Source: Aromatoleum aromaticum EbN1 (GTDB taxonomy: Bacteria > Pseudomonadota > Gammaproteobacteria > Burkholderiales > Rhodocyclaceae). Taken from it: a DNA stretch of 64,000 nt. The position numbers and the translations under genes are program-made. The stretch covers positions 1,240,001 through 1,304,000 of the forward strand of contig NC_006513.1 in NCBI RefSeq assembly GCF_000025965.1, given 5' to 3'. Every line of letters begins with the position of its first letter. Position 1 is the stretch's first letter. Shown one piece after another: positions 16,788 to 26,220 of the stretch. Below the pieces are notes generated by a model. The model had not been told where the DNA came from and did no database searches. It saw only the letters and a program-made list of their open reading frames with translations.

Positions 16788-17837
16788 TCAGAACGTGTGG
16801 CGTACACCGATGACGAAGTTGTCGCTGTCTTCGCCGAAGACGGTGACGCCATCGATCTCCTTGCTGGCGAGATTGGTCTGATTCGTCTCGTCCTCGTTGT
16901 CATTGTGCAGGAAGCCGGTGTACAGCGTGGTGCGCTTGGACAGCGAGTACGTATAGGCCAACACCCAGGACTTGACGTCGTGGTCGCTGCCCGCGTCGGC
17001 GTCGAGCTTGCCCCAAGCCGCATGGATATGACCGGAGCCCACCGGGACGGCCGCCCCGATCTGGTAGATCTTGTCGGTATTGCCCTCGTTGCCGAGCGCG
17101 TCCTTGACTTGCTGGTAGGAGCCGAGGACCTTTACCACGCCGAAATCATAGGCGCCGCCGAGCATCCATTCCTTCTGGTCATCCGGACGGTCGATATCGC
17201 CGCCTTCAATCTGCTGGTAGGTGAGGCCGGCGGCAAGCGGCCCCCCCTTGTATTCGACGCCGACACCCAGCTTGTCTTCGGTGCGGCGGTCTTCGTCCTG
17301 GTTTGCTTCATTGAAACTGTAGATGGCGTTGACGCTCAGGCCTCCGAAGCTGGGCGACTTGTAGTTGATCGCATTGTTGAAGCGCGAGCCCCCGCCGGCG
17401 TCGATCGTCGCGCCAGCCGCCTTGGCCAGCTGGATCTGCGGGCTGAGCGCGCTCGATCCGCCAGTGGTGTCGTACTTGTTCACGAAGTAGCCCGGCGCAT
17501 ACTGGCGGCCGAGCCCGACGAAGCCGAAGCTCCCCTGCAGACCGACAAACTGCTGGCGCGCACCACTGGAAGTGCCGATGCCGTCGTTCCTGTCGAGGTT
17601 CAGCGAGTATTCGAGGGTAAACAACGCCTTGAGACCGTTGCCTAGATCCTCGCTGCCCTTGAAGCCGATGCGCGAACCCGACAGACCGCCGCTATTTACT
17701 CCGGTGAATTTATTGTCGTCATACTCACCGTAGCCGAAGTACGCGTCCGCGACGCCATAAACGGTCACGTTCGGCTGTGCCAGAAGCGGCGTCGAGAAGA
17801 CGCTTGCGAGCGCCAGTGCGGTCAGTTTTGCCTTCAT
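16788..17837 (-). CDS. Gram-negative general porin (trimeric 16-stranded type)
   Basis: A 349-residue outer-membrane porin. Signal peptide MKAKLTALALASVFSTPLLA, then QPNVTVYGVADAYFGYGEYD, the betaproteobacterial GP4 porin opening. GSRIGFKGSEDLGNGLKALF and the C-terminal VIGVRHTF with terminal Phe confirm the family. The start at 17837 is preceded by AGGAAG. Monocistronic; solute specificity not readable. Confidence 0.92.
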   Translation of the reverse strand: MKAKLTALALASVFSTPLLAQPNVTVYGVADAYFGYGEYDDNKFTGVNSGGLSGSRIGFKGSEDLGNGLKALFTLEYSLNLDRNDGIGTSSGARQQFVGLQGSFGFVGLGRQYAPGYFVNKYDTTGGSSALSPQIQLAKAAGATIDAGGGSRFNNAINYKSPSFGGLSVNAIYSFNEANQDEDRRTEDKLGVGVEYKGGPLAAGLTYQQIEGGDIDRPDDQKEWMLGGAYDFGVVKVLGSYQQVKDALGNEGNTDKIYQIGAAVPVGSGHIHAAWGKLDADAGSDHDVKSWVLAYTYSLSKRTTLYTGFLHNDNEDETNQTNLASKEIDGVTVFGEDSDNFVIGVRHTF

Positions 17838-18460
17838 GGTTTCTTCCTGGTCGATAAAAGGAGCAAATTCAGGAAGGACAGTTTCGCAATATTTGATTAC
17901 ATCGATGCTACAGGACGATCGAAAGGTCATTATGCAAGGCGCAAACTACACAAGGATCCGCCTGACGAGGCGACGGCAGACCAGGATGAGTAGAGGTCAT
18001 CGAGGGCCCGGCGCTGCCGCTCGCGGAGCTCACGGAAGCACCTTGGGTGTTCGGGCAAGCTGGAAGTGCGCCTTCCAGCCCGACATGTAGGCCCGCAGTC
18101 GCTCGGCGGCCTCGGGCAGGTGCTCCCGCCCGAGCTGCATCAAAAGGCTGTGATCACCTTACGCGGATACCGCCATTGATAGCGGGGCCACGGCTTCGTC
18201 GCTATCCGCTGCATCCATCGACTATCCTGAAATTCCATGAAGTTCCGGCACAACGGGAAAACAGCCCCCGACACGAACTCGTATAGAATTTCCCGGTTTC
18301 CGCGATACGACGCTGCGGGAAGCCCTCAGGGGTGGGGCATCAAGAGGCCGGCCGCGAGAGTTCAGGGGCGGGTATATCGACTGTCATGACCGCCTCGTTT
18401 CAACAGCATCCCCGCTCCGGCCTGGCGTCGCTCGCCGGGCAGCCGGGGTGGAACCCAATC
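17838..18460 (+). other. Intergenic region between porin and chemotaxis-hybrid gene
   Basis: About 620 bp between divergent genes. It should carry the porin promoter (AT-rich around 17870-17950) and that of the CheB-CheR hybrid. In-frame starts at 18332 (GTG) and 18386 (ATG) could lengthen the hybrid protein. No other gene recognised. Confidence 0.4.
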
Positions 18461-21406
18461 ATGAGTGAACAGAACTTCGACTCCGACGATCGCGACGCGC
18501 CCGTGCTGCCCGCCGCGTTCCCGATCGTCGGCATCGGCGCTTCGGCCGGCGGCCTCGAAGCCTTCAACGAGTTCCTCGACCATCTTGCGCCGGACCTCGG
18601 CATGGCTTACGTGCTGGTCCAGCATCTGGACCCGGCGCACCACAGCATCCTCGCCAACCTGCTCGCGGGGCGCACGCGCATGCCGGTCAGCGAGGCGGGC
18701 GATAACATGCGGGTCGAGCCGAATCACATCTACGTGATCCCGCCGAACACCAATCTGGCAATCCTCGGCGGCGTGCTGCACCTGATGCCGCCTGCCGAGA
18801 TGCGGGCACCGCAGCTGACGGTGGATTATTTCCTGCGCTCGCTCGCGCAGGACCAGGGCAGCCAGGCGATCGGCGTCATCCTGTCGGGTGCCGCGTCGGA
18901 CGGCGTGACCGGCATGAAGATGATCAAGACCGAAGGCGGCATCACGTTCGCCGAGGACCAGAACAGCGCCCGCTACAGCAGCATGCCGGACGCGGCGATC
19001 GCCAGCGGCTGCGTCGATTTCGTGCTGCCTCCGGCCGAAATCGCCGACGAACTCGCGCGTCTCGCCGGGCGGGTGGCCGCGACGCCGCGCGAGGCGCCGG
19101 CCGTTCCCGCCGACGACGAGGGGCACCTCGACAAGCTCTTCATCCTGCTGCGCCGGCGCACCGGCGTCGACTTCGCGCAGTACAAGCACACGACGATCCA
19201 CCGCCGCATCCAGCGCCGCATGCTCGTCCACCGGCTCGACCGGCTCGCCGACTACGTCAGGCTGCTGCACGAGCGACCGGCCGAGATCGACACGCTCTAC
19301 AACGAGATCCTGATCAACGTCACCGCGTTCTTTCGCGACCCGGCCGTGTTCGACGCGCTGGCGCGCGAAATCCTGCCCAAGATCATCGAGCGCTGCGCCG
19401 GCAGCGGCGACCCGGTCCGCATCTGGGTGCCGGGCTGCTCGACCGGTGAGGAGCCGTATTCGATCGCGATCGCGCTGCTCGAATGCATGGAGAAAGCCGA
19501 CCTCCACCTGCCGATCCAGATCTTCGCGACCGACATCGACACCCACGCGATCAACACCGCGCGTGCCGGCGTGTTCCCCGACAGCATCGCCGCCGACGTG
19601 TCGCCGGCGCGGCTCGCGCGCCACTTCACGCACGACGAGCAGGGCTATCTGATCAGCAAGCAGATCCGCGACATGTGCCTGTTCGCGAAACAGAACGTCG
19701 TCAAGGACCCGCCGTTCTCGCGCCTCGACCTGATCAGCTGCCGCAACCTCCTGATCTACCTCGGTCCGGTGCTGCAGAAGAAAGTGCTGGCGCTGTTCCA
19801 CTACGCGCTCAAGCCGGCCGGTTTCCTGCTGCTGGGCAGCGCCGAGACCGTCGGCAAGCACGCCGACATGTACCGGACGCTCGACACGAAGCACAAGATC
19901 TACGTCAAGAAGGCGCTCGCGGCGACGCTGCAGTTCGACTTTTCCGCACCGCTATCGGCGTCGTTCAGACTCGCCGACCCGGTCGCGCGCGAACGGACCG
20001 CGCCGCCGCTCGCCGGCCGCGACCTGGCGAAGGCCGTCGACCGGCTGCTGATGAAGAAGTACTGCCCGGGGAGCGTCGTCATCAACGAGCAGATGGACAT
20101 CGTGCAGTTCCGCGGCCAGACCGGCGAGTTTCTCGAACCGGCGCCGGGCGAAGCGAGTTTCAACCTGCTGCGGATGGCGCGCGGCGCGCTCGCGATGGAG
20201 CTGCGCGAGATCGTCGGCGAAGCGCTCAGGAAGCGCGCCGTGGTGCGCAAGGAAGGCATCGCATTGCGGCGCAACGACGTAACGCTGCTCGTCGAAGTCG
20301 AAGTGTCGCCGCTCGAATCCGCCGCGCTGGGTTTCTTTCTCGTCGTCTTCCGTGCAACGTGCGGCATGCCGCTTGCTCCGGAGAGCGCGAGCACACCCGG
20401 CGCGCAGCACGAGGAACGCCTGGCGCGGCTCGAACACGAGCTGGCGGCGACCCACGAATACCTGCAGTCGGTGATCGAGCAGGACGAGACGATCAACGAG
20501 GAACTGCGCTCGGCCAACGAGGAGATCCTGTCGAGCAACGAGGAACTACAGAGCACCAATGAAGAGCTCGAAACAGCCAAGGAAGAGCTGCAGTCGGTCA
20601 ACGAGGAGTTGTCCACCGTCAATGAAGAACTGGAAACGCGCAACCGCGAGCTGTCGCAGCTCAACAATGACCTGTCCAACCTGCTCGGCAGCGTCAACGT
20701 CCCGATCGTGATCCTCGGCACCGACCTGCGCATCCGCCGCTACACGCCGCTGGCCGGGAAGAAACTGAATCTCGATGACCGGGACCTCGGGCGCGCGCTC
20801 GGCGACGTCGAACTCGGCATCCGGGCGCCGGATCTGCCGCAGCTCGTCGCGCACGTCATCGATACCGTCACGCAGCAGGAGATCGAAGGCCAGGCGCGCG
20901 ACGGGCGCTGGTATTCGATCCGCGTGCGGCCGTACAAGACGATCGAGAGCCGCATCGAAGGCGCGGTCGTCGCCTTCGTCGACATCGACGACACGCGGCG
21001 CGCGCTGCGGATGGCGCAAGAGGCCCGCGACTACGCGCAAGGCATCGTCAACGCGATCCGCCACCCGTTGCTGGTGCTCGACAAGAACCTCAAGGTGGTA
21101 TCCGCGAACCCGGCGTTTCTCGACACGTTCCAGGTCGCCCAGGCGGAGACGGTCGGCAATCTCCTTTACCATCTGGGCAACGGCCAGTGGGGGATCCCGC
21201 AGCTGCGCAAGGCACTCGAAGGGGTATGCACGCGCAGCGAGGGGTTCGAGGATTTCGTCGTCGAGCATGAGTTCGAGACCATCGGGCCGCGACGCCTGCG
21301 CATCAGCGGCCGGCCGATCGATGCGGCAGCCGGCCCGCCGTTTCTCGCGCTGATGCAGATCGAGGCCGGCACCGATGACCACGGCGTCACGCGAGACAAG
21401 GAGTAG
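18461..21406 (+). CDS. CheB-CheR-PAS hybrid signalling protein
   Basis: About 981 residues. Domains in order: CheB-type methylesterase (about 20-205; GIGASAGGLEAF with the catalytic Ser, VQHLDP with His, LSGAASDGVTGM with Asp), CheR methyltransferase (about 225-480; VWVPGCSTGEEPYSIAI is the SAM-binding motif, DLISCRNLLIYL follows), a PAS-like region, a striking coiled coil of repeated NEEL heptads (about 665-735), then two PAS domains. No histidine kinase domain is visible. The start MSEQNF is chosen because the CheB fold begins just after it; ATG 18386 would add 25 residues. The next gene starts 2 nt after the stop. Such hybrids act outside classical chemotaxis. Confidence 0.9.
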   Translation: MSEQNFDSDDRDAPVLPAAFPIVGIGASAGGLEAFNEFLDHLAPDLGMAYVLVQHLDPAHHSILANLLAGRTRMPVSEAGDNMRVEPNHIYVIPPNTNLAILGGVLHLMPPAEMRAPQLTVDYFLRSLAQDQGSQAIGVILSGAASDGVTGMKMIKTEGGITFAEDQNSARYSSMPDAAIASGCVDFVLPPAEIADELARLAGRVAATPREAPAVPADDEGHLDKLFILLRRRTGVDFAQYKHTTIHRRIQRRMLVHRLDRLADYVRLLHERPAEIDTLYNEILINVTAFFRDPAVFDALAREILPKIIERCAGSGDPVRIWVPGCSTGEEPYSIAIALLECMEKADLHLPIQIFATDIDTHAINTARAGVFPDSIAADVSPARLARHFTHDEQGYLISKQIRDMCLFAKQNVVKDPPFSRLDLISCRNLLIYLGPVLQKKVLALFHYALKPAGFLLLGSAETVGKHADMYRTLDTKHKIYVKKALAATLQFDFSAPLSASFRLADPVARERTAPPLAGRDLAKAVDRLLMKKYCPGSVVINEQMDIVQFRGQTGEFLEPAPGEASFNLLRMARGALAMELREIVGEALRKRAVVRKEGIALRRNDVTLLVEVEVSPLESAALGFFLVVFRATCGMPLAPESASTPGAQHEERLARLEHELAATHEYLQSVIEQDETINEELRSANEEILSSNEELQSTNEELETAKEELQSVNEELSTVNEELETRNRELSQLNNDLSNLLGSVNVPIVILGTDLRIRRYTPLAGKKLNLDDRDLGRALGDVELGIRAPDLPQLVAHVIDTVTQQEIEGQARDGRWYSIRVRPYKTIESRIEGAVVAFVDIDDTRRALRMAQEARDYAQGIVNAIRHPLLVLDKNLKVVSANPAFLDTFQVAQAETVGNLLYHLGNGQWGIPQLRKALEGVCTRSEGFEDFVVEHEFETIGPRRLRISGRPIDAAAGPPFLALMQIEAGTDDHGVTRDKE

Positions 21407-21408
21407 CC

Positions 21409-23631
21409 ATGGACGGGTATGGCGAGGACGGCAAATCCAGCGATGAGCTGATCGCGCGCATCCGCGAGCTCGAAGCGCGCCTCGGCGCGCTGCGAGCTGC
21501 GCCAGACACCTCGTCCCTCGTCGAGGAGCTGCGCGTGCACCAGATCGAGCTGGAAGCGCAGAACCGCGAACTCATCGAAGCGCGGCGGGCGCTCGAGGAC
21601 GCCCGCGACCGCTACAGCGACCTCTACGATTTCGCCCCGGTCGGTTACATGACGCTCGACGAGCACGGGGTGATCCTCGAGATCAACCTGACCGGCGCGC
21701 GCCTCCTCGGGCAGGACCGCGCGCAGGTGATCGGCATGCCGCTGAGCGGCTGGGTGCCGAACGGCGCGGTGGCACAATTGTTCCATCACCTGCGCCGCGT
21801 GCTGTCGGAACCGGGACGGGTGTTCGACCACCTGCCGTTGCACACGTCGCTCGTTCGCGAGAGCCCGATCCGCCACGTGCGGCTCGAGAGCATCGCTTTT
21901 ACGCAGTATGGCAGCGGGCGCCTGTGCCGCACTGCGCTCGTCGACCTCAGCGACCGCAAGCGCGAAGAAGACCGCCTCAACCTGATCGCTCAGGTGTTCG
22001 AGCGCAGCACCGACGCGATCATGATCACCGACAGCCTCAACCGTATCGTGTCGGTCAATCGCGCCTTCACCACCGTGACCGGCTACTCGGCCGACGAAGT
22101 GCTCGGCCGCAACCCGAAACTGCTCGCCTCGGGCCGCCATGATCGCGACTTCTATCGCGAGATGTGGAGCGCGATCGAACGCAACGGGTCGTGGAGCGGC
22201 GAGATCAGCAATCGCCGCAAGAACGGCGAGATCTACAACGAATGGCTGACGATCCACGCGGTGCGCAACGAGTCCGGCGGCATCGAGAACTGCATCGCGA
22301 TCTACGCCGAGATCACCGACCAGCGGGCGGCCGCGTCGCGCATCCAGTTCCTTGCCCATTACGACCCGCTGACGCTGCTGCCGAACCGCGCGCTGCTGCA
22401 GGACCGCATGCATCAGGGCCTCGCCCACGCCGCCCGCGAGGGAACGCGGGCGGCGGTGCTGTTCCTCGACCTCGACCGCTTCAAGACGATCAACGATTCG
22501 CTCGGCCACCTCGTCGGCGACCACCTGCTGCAGGAAGTCGCCCAGCGCCTCAAGGCCAGCGTGCGCGAGGACGACACGGTGGCGCGCCGCGGCGGCGACG
22601 AATTCATCGTGATGCTGCCACACGTCGACTCGGCCGAACAGGCGGCGCATGTCGCCGGGAAAATCATCGAGGCGATGGAGCAGACCATCCCCGTCAACGG
22701 CTACGTGTTGAACGTCTCGTTCAGCATCGGCATCAGCGTGTTCCCCGACGACGCGATGGACCCGGACACGCTGATCCGCAACGCCGACATCGCGATGTAC
22801 CGCTCGAAAGCCAGCGGGCGCAACCAATTCCAGTTCTTCACTGCCGACATGAACGCGCACGCGCTCGAGCGGCTCGCGCTCGAAAACGACCTGCACCGGG
22901 CGGTCGAACGCGGCGAGTTCCGGCTCATGTTCCAGCCGCAGTTCGAGGGCAGCGGCAGCATCATCGGTGCGGAAGCGCTGCTGCGCTGGCAGCACCCTCA
23001 ACGCGGTCTCGTCACACCCGCAGAGTTCATTCCGGTCGCCGAGGAAACCGGGCTGATCGTGCCGATCGGCACGTGGGTGCTCGAACGCGCGTGCCAGCAG
23101 GTGCGCGCGTGGCGCGACGCCGGGCTGAAGAAAATCACGGTGTCGGTGAACATCTCGGCGCTGCAGTTCTCGCAGAAGAACCTTCTCGAGCTGATCCGTC
23201 GGCTGCTCGCCGTGAGCAATATCGAGCCCGGCACGCTGGAGCTCGAGCTGACCGAAAGCGTGCTGATGCACGATCACGTCGCGACTTCCGGCCTGATGAG
23301 CGAGCTCAAGGAAATGGGAGTGCGGATGGCGATCGACGACTTCGGCACCGGCTACTCGTCGCTGAGCTATCTGCGCAGCTTTCCGATCAGCAAGCTGAAA
23401 ATCGACCAGTCCTTCGTGCGCGACCTTAGCGACGGCGGCGACGCGGGCGCGATCACCGGCGCGATCATCGGGCTGGCGAAGAACCTGAACATGCGCGTGA
23501 TTGCCGAAGGCGTCGAGACCGCGCAGCAGGCGAGCTTTTTGCAGGCGCAGTGCTGCGACGAATTCCAGGGGCACTTCTTCAGCCAGCCGGTATCGCCAGA
23601 GAAATTCGCCGAACTGCTGCGCGCCGAGTAG
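21409..23631 (+). CDS. PAS-PAS-GGDEF-EAL cyclic-di-GMP protein
   Basis: A 740-residue protein: short coiled coil, PAS (about 70-185), PAS/PAC (about 195-315), GGDEF (about 320-485) and EAL (about 490-735). The cyclase signature RRGGDEF is intact, with an I-site RxxD (REDD) five residues upstream. The phosphodiesterase has AEALLRW, ELTESVLM, DDFGTGYSSLSYL, KIDQSFV and EGVET, so both activities look possible. It starts 2 nt after the CheB-CheR hybrid, so co-expression is likely. No membrane segments: a cytoplasmic sensor. Confidence 0.93.
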   Translation: MDGYGEDGKSSDELIARIRELEARLGALRAAPDTSSLVEELRVHQIELEAQNRELIEARRALEDARDRYSDLYDFAPVGYMTLDEHGVILEINLTGARLLGQDRAQVIGMPLSGWVPNGAVAQLFHHLRRVLSEPGRVFDHLPLHTSLVRESPIRHVRLESIAFTQYGSGRLCRTALVDLSDRKREEDRLNLIAQVFERSTDAIMITDSLNRIVSVNRAFTTVTGYSADEVLGRNPKLLASGRHDRDFYREMWSAIERNGSWSGEISNRRKNGEIYNEWLTIHAVRNESGGIENCIAIYAEITDQRAAASRIQFLAHYDPLTLLPNRALLQDRMHQGLAHAAREGTRAAVLFLDLDRFKTINDSLGHLVGDHLLQEVAQRLKASVREDDTVARRGGDEFIVMLPHVDSAEQAAHVAGKIIEAMEQTIPVNGYVLNVSFSIGISVFPDDAMDPDTLIRNADIAMYRSKASGRNQFQFFTADMNAHALERLALENDLHRAVERGEFRLMFQPQFEGSGSIIGAEALLRWQHPQRGLVTPAEFIPVAEETGLIVPIGTWVLERACQQVRAWRDAGLKKITVSVNISALQFSQKNLLELIRRLLAVSNIEPGTLELELTESVLMHDHVATSGLMSELKEMGVRMAIDDFGTGYSSLSYLRSFPISKLKIDQSFVRDLSDGGDAGAITGAIIGLAKNLNMRVIAEGVETAQQASFLQAQCCDEFQGHFFSQPVSPEKFAELLRAE

Positions 23632-23677
23632 CCGACGCCGGCAGCCCCAGCCGCCGCCACTGCCACCGAGCCAGAGC

Positions 23678-24808
23678 ATGTCCAGCACGAGCTTTTCGCA
23701 TTTTCGCGTGATCGTCATCGGTGCTTCGGCCGGAGGGGTCGAGGCGCTGTGCAACATTACGCGCGCGTTGCCGGAGAATTTTCCGGCCGCCGTCTTCGTC
23801 GTCCTGCATTTGTCGCGCGACAGCCCTTCGATGCTGCCGGACATCCTGTCGCGTGCCGGCCCGCTGCCGGCGAACCGCGCTGTCGATGGCGAGCCGATCC
23901 GTTCGGGGCGCATCTACGTCGCGCCGCCGGATTTCCACCTCCTGATCGAGCGCGACCAAGTGCGCATGTCGCGAGGACCGCGCGAGAACAACGTGCGGCC
24001 GGCGATCGATCCGCTGTTCCGCAGCGCGGCGATCGCCTATGGTTCGGCCGTGATCGGCGTCGTCCTCACCGGCAACCTGTACGACGGCGCAGCCGGCCTG
24101 AGGTCGATCAAGCTGCGCGGGGGCACCACGGTTGTCCAGGATCCGCGCGACGCGCTTTTCCCGTCGATGCCGCAGAGCGCGCTGCGCGAGACCGAGATCG
24201 ACCATTGCGTGCCGCTGCACGAGATCCCGCGCGTGCTGGTGAGCCTCGCAAAGCCCCTGCCGGCCGGCGCCGAAGTGGGTGCGCCAAGCCAGGGCCTGCA
24301 ACCGTGCCTGCCTTCCGGGCCGCCCGCTGTTTCGAATCCGCAATCACGGCAAACGAACATGGCGAAGACGAAGAACGCAAAAACGAGCATGGCGACGACG
24401 GAGATCGATGTCGTCGAAGCGAAGATCGCCGAGGGCAACGCCGACAGCGAGGCGTTGCTGCGCCAGATCGCGTCACCGGCGCCCTACGTCTGCCCGGAGT
24501 GCCACGGGGCGTTGTGGGAAATCCGCGACGACGGGCTGATCCGCTTTCGTTGCCGCGTCGGCCACGCCTACACGCTCGAATCGCTGCTCACCGAACAGGA
24601 CGAGGCGATCGAGGAGGCGCTGTGGACCGCAGTGCGCGCCCTCGAGGAGCGCGCGACACTCAACGCGCGGATGGCCGAACGCATCGAACAGCAGCAGCTT
24701 AGCGGGTTCGTGCAGCACTTCCGCGACCGCGAGCGAGAGTCGACCCACCACGCGCAGGTGGTGCGCCGGCTGCTGCAAGGCGGCATCGACAAGCTGGCCC
24801 CCAAATAA
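23678..24808 (+). CDS. CheB-type protein-glutamate methylesterase with C-terminal Cys motif
   Basis: A 376-residue protein lacking a receiver domain. The CheB methylesterase domain spans about 8-185, with the triad Ser in GASAGGVEAL, His in VVLHLSRDSPS and Asp in LTGNLYDGAAGL. After a Lys/Pro-rich linker comes a small domain with CPECHGALWEI and FRCRVGHAYT (a CxxC...C arrangement, possibly zinc-binding) and a helical tail. This architecture is common for orphan chemotaxis-like methylesterases. The ATG at 23678 lacks a strong ribosome-binding site but fits the fold. Confidence 0.85.
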   Translation: MSSTSFSHFRVIVIGASAGGVEALCNITRALPENFPAAVFVVLHLSRDSPSMLPDILSRAGPLPANRAVDGEPIRSGRIYVAPPDFHLLIERDQVRMSRGPRENNVRPAIDPLFRSAAIAYGSAVIGVVLTGNLYDGAAGLRSIKLRGGTTVVQDPRDALFPSMPQSALRETEIDHCVPLHEIPRVLVSLAKPLPAGAEVGAPSQGLQPCLPSGPPAVSNPQSRQTNMAKTKNAKTSMATTEIDVVEAKIAEGNADSEALLRQIASPAPYVCPECHGALWEIRDDGLIRFRCRVGHAYTLESLLTEQDEAIEEALWTAVRALEERATLNARMAERIEQQQLSGFVQHFRDRERESTHHAQVVRRLLQGGIDKLAPK

Positions 24809-24883
24809 CGCTGGCATCCAGTACCGGCCCGGCAGACCGGACGAACCTGCCGCATGCTGCCGGCGAGGATCACTTTTGCAGGA

Positions 24884-24946
24884 ATATTAAATACTTGGTG
24901 CATGTTAATATCTCGCCGTTCAAATTCTGGCGAGATATCGAACGGC
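24884..24946 (+). promoter_or_regulatory. Overlapping inverted repeats in the leader of the speD-speE fusion
   Basis: Three inverted repeats overlap just before the ATG at 24949: (a) ATATTAA 24884-24890 with TTAATAT 24905-24911; (b) ATATCTCGCC 24908-24917 with GGCGAGATAT 24929-24938, 10 of 10; (c) GCCGTTC 24915-24921 with GAACGGC 24940-24946. Pairing b excludes a and c, while a and c can coexist. Both b and c involve bases in the ribosome-binding region. This could be an RNA switch or a protein operator; I know no family that matches. Confidence 0.5.
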
Positions 24947-24948
24947 CG

Positions 24949-26220
24949 ATGAACGGACTGCACCTGATTGCCGACCTGTATCGCTGCGGCACCACCGCCG
25001 CCGCGCTGACCGAGCGCGAAGCGCTCGAGACCCTGTGCGTGACGCAATGCCGGGAGGCCGGGCTGACTCCGCTCGGCTCCTATTTCTATCAGTTTCGCGA
25101 CGAAAGCGGAGCAGCGGCCGGCGTGACCGGGACCGTCGTGCTGGCCGAATCCCATCTGGCGATCCACACCTGGCCGGAGTCGGGCGGCGTGACGCTCGAC
25201 GTATACGTCTGCAACTTCTCGCGCGACAACGGCGATCGTGCACGTATGGTCTATCGCGCCGTCATCGACGCCCTGCGGCCGGCGGAGATCGTCGGGCACG
25301 AAGTCGTACGGGGCCGGCTGCCGGAGAAAGGCGTTGCCGGCCCGATGCCGCTCCCCGCTGTCGAAGGCGTGATTTTCGAGCAGCTTAACGACAACGCCGG
25401 CTATTTCACGCGCGGCGGAAAGCTGATCGAAAAGGGCCGCTCCCGCTACCAGGAGTACGAAGTGTGGGAAACCCCGCAGTTCGGCCGCCTGTTCCGGCTC
25501 GACGGCTGCTTCATGACGTCCGAGCGCGACGAGTTCCATTATCACGAGAACCTGATCCAGGTGCCGTGCATCGCGCATCCCGCGCCGGCGCGGGCGCTGA
25601 TCCTCGGCGGCGGCGACGGCGGGTCGGCCGAGGAGCTGCTGAAGCAGCCGGCGATGGCGAAAATCGTCATCGCCGAACTCGACGAGAAAGTGATCGAGAT
25701 CGCGCGCGAGCACCTGCAGGCCGTCCATCGCGGCGCCCTCGACGACCCGCGCATCGAGCTGCGCATCGGCGACGGCTTCCGTTATGTCATGGAGGAAGCC
25801 CCGGCCGCCGCCGAGCGCTTCGACCTGATCGTGCTCGACCTCACCGACCCGGTCGGTCCTGCCGAAGCGCTGTATTCGGAAGATTTTTTCCGCGGTTGCC
25901 GCGCGCTGCTCGCACCGGGCGGCGCGATCAGCCTGCACATCGGCTCGCCGGCCTTCCAGCCGGAGCGCCTGCGAACGCTCGTCGCGAGGCTGCGCGACGT
26001 GTTCGCGATCGTCCGCCCGTATTTCCTCTATGTCCCGCTGTACGGCACGCTGTGGGGTTTCGCGACCGCCTCCGACACCCTCGACCCGGCCGCGCTGTCC
26101 GCCGCGGAAGTCGACCGCCGCCTCGCGGAACGCCGCATCGGCGCGCTGCAGCATTACAACGGCGCGGTCCATTGCGCGCAGTTTGCGCTGCCGAACCACC
26201 TGCGCACGCTGCTGGGCTGA
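24949..26220 (+). CDS. speE: Fused S-adenosylmethionine decarboxylase-spermidine synthase
   Basis: A 423-residue bifunctional protein. The N-terminal part (about 1-120) is a SpeD/SpeH AdoMet decarboxylase: LAESHLAIHTWPE contains the Glu-Ser autocleavage site that forms the pyruvoyl group, with DVYVCNF following. The C-terminal part (about 140-423) is spermidine synthase: QEYEVWETPQFGRLFRLDG, ALILGGGDGGSAEELLK, LDLTDPVGPAEALYSEDFF. One chain can thus make decarboxylated AdoMet and use it to aminopropylate putrescine. The ATG at 24949 is preferred over a GTG at 24895, which would put the inverted repeats inside the coding region. Confidence 0.92.
   Translation: MNGLHLIADLYRCGTTAAALTEREALETLCVTQCREAGLTPLGSYFYQFRDESGAAAGVTGTVVLAESHLAIHTWPESGGVTLDVYVCNFSRDNGDRARMVYRAVIDALRPAEIVGHEVVRGRLPEKGVAGPMPLPAVEGVIFEQLNDNAGYFTRGGKLIEKGRSRYQEYEVWETPQFGRLFRLDGCFMTSERDEFHYHENLIQVPCIAHPAPARALILGGGDGGSAEELLKQPAMAKIVIAELDEKVIEIAREHLQAVHRGALDDPRIELRIGDGFRYVMEEAPAAAERFDLIVLDLTDPVGPAEALYSEDFFRGCRALLAPGGAISLHIGSPAFQPERLRTLVARLRDVFAIVRPYFLYVPLYGTLWGFATASDTLDPAALSAAEVDRRLAERRIGALQHYNGAVHCAQFALPNHLRTLLG

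Noticed and set aside
21166-23913. 915-codon leftward ORF opposite the GGDEF-EAL gene
   Set aside because: Its sequence is His/Asp/Arg-rich with no domain and mirrors the opposite strand; the plus-strand gene has clear catalytic motifs.
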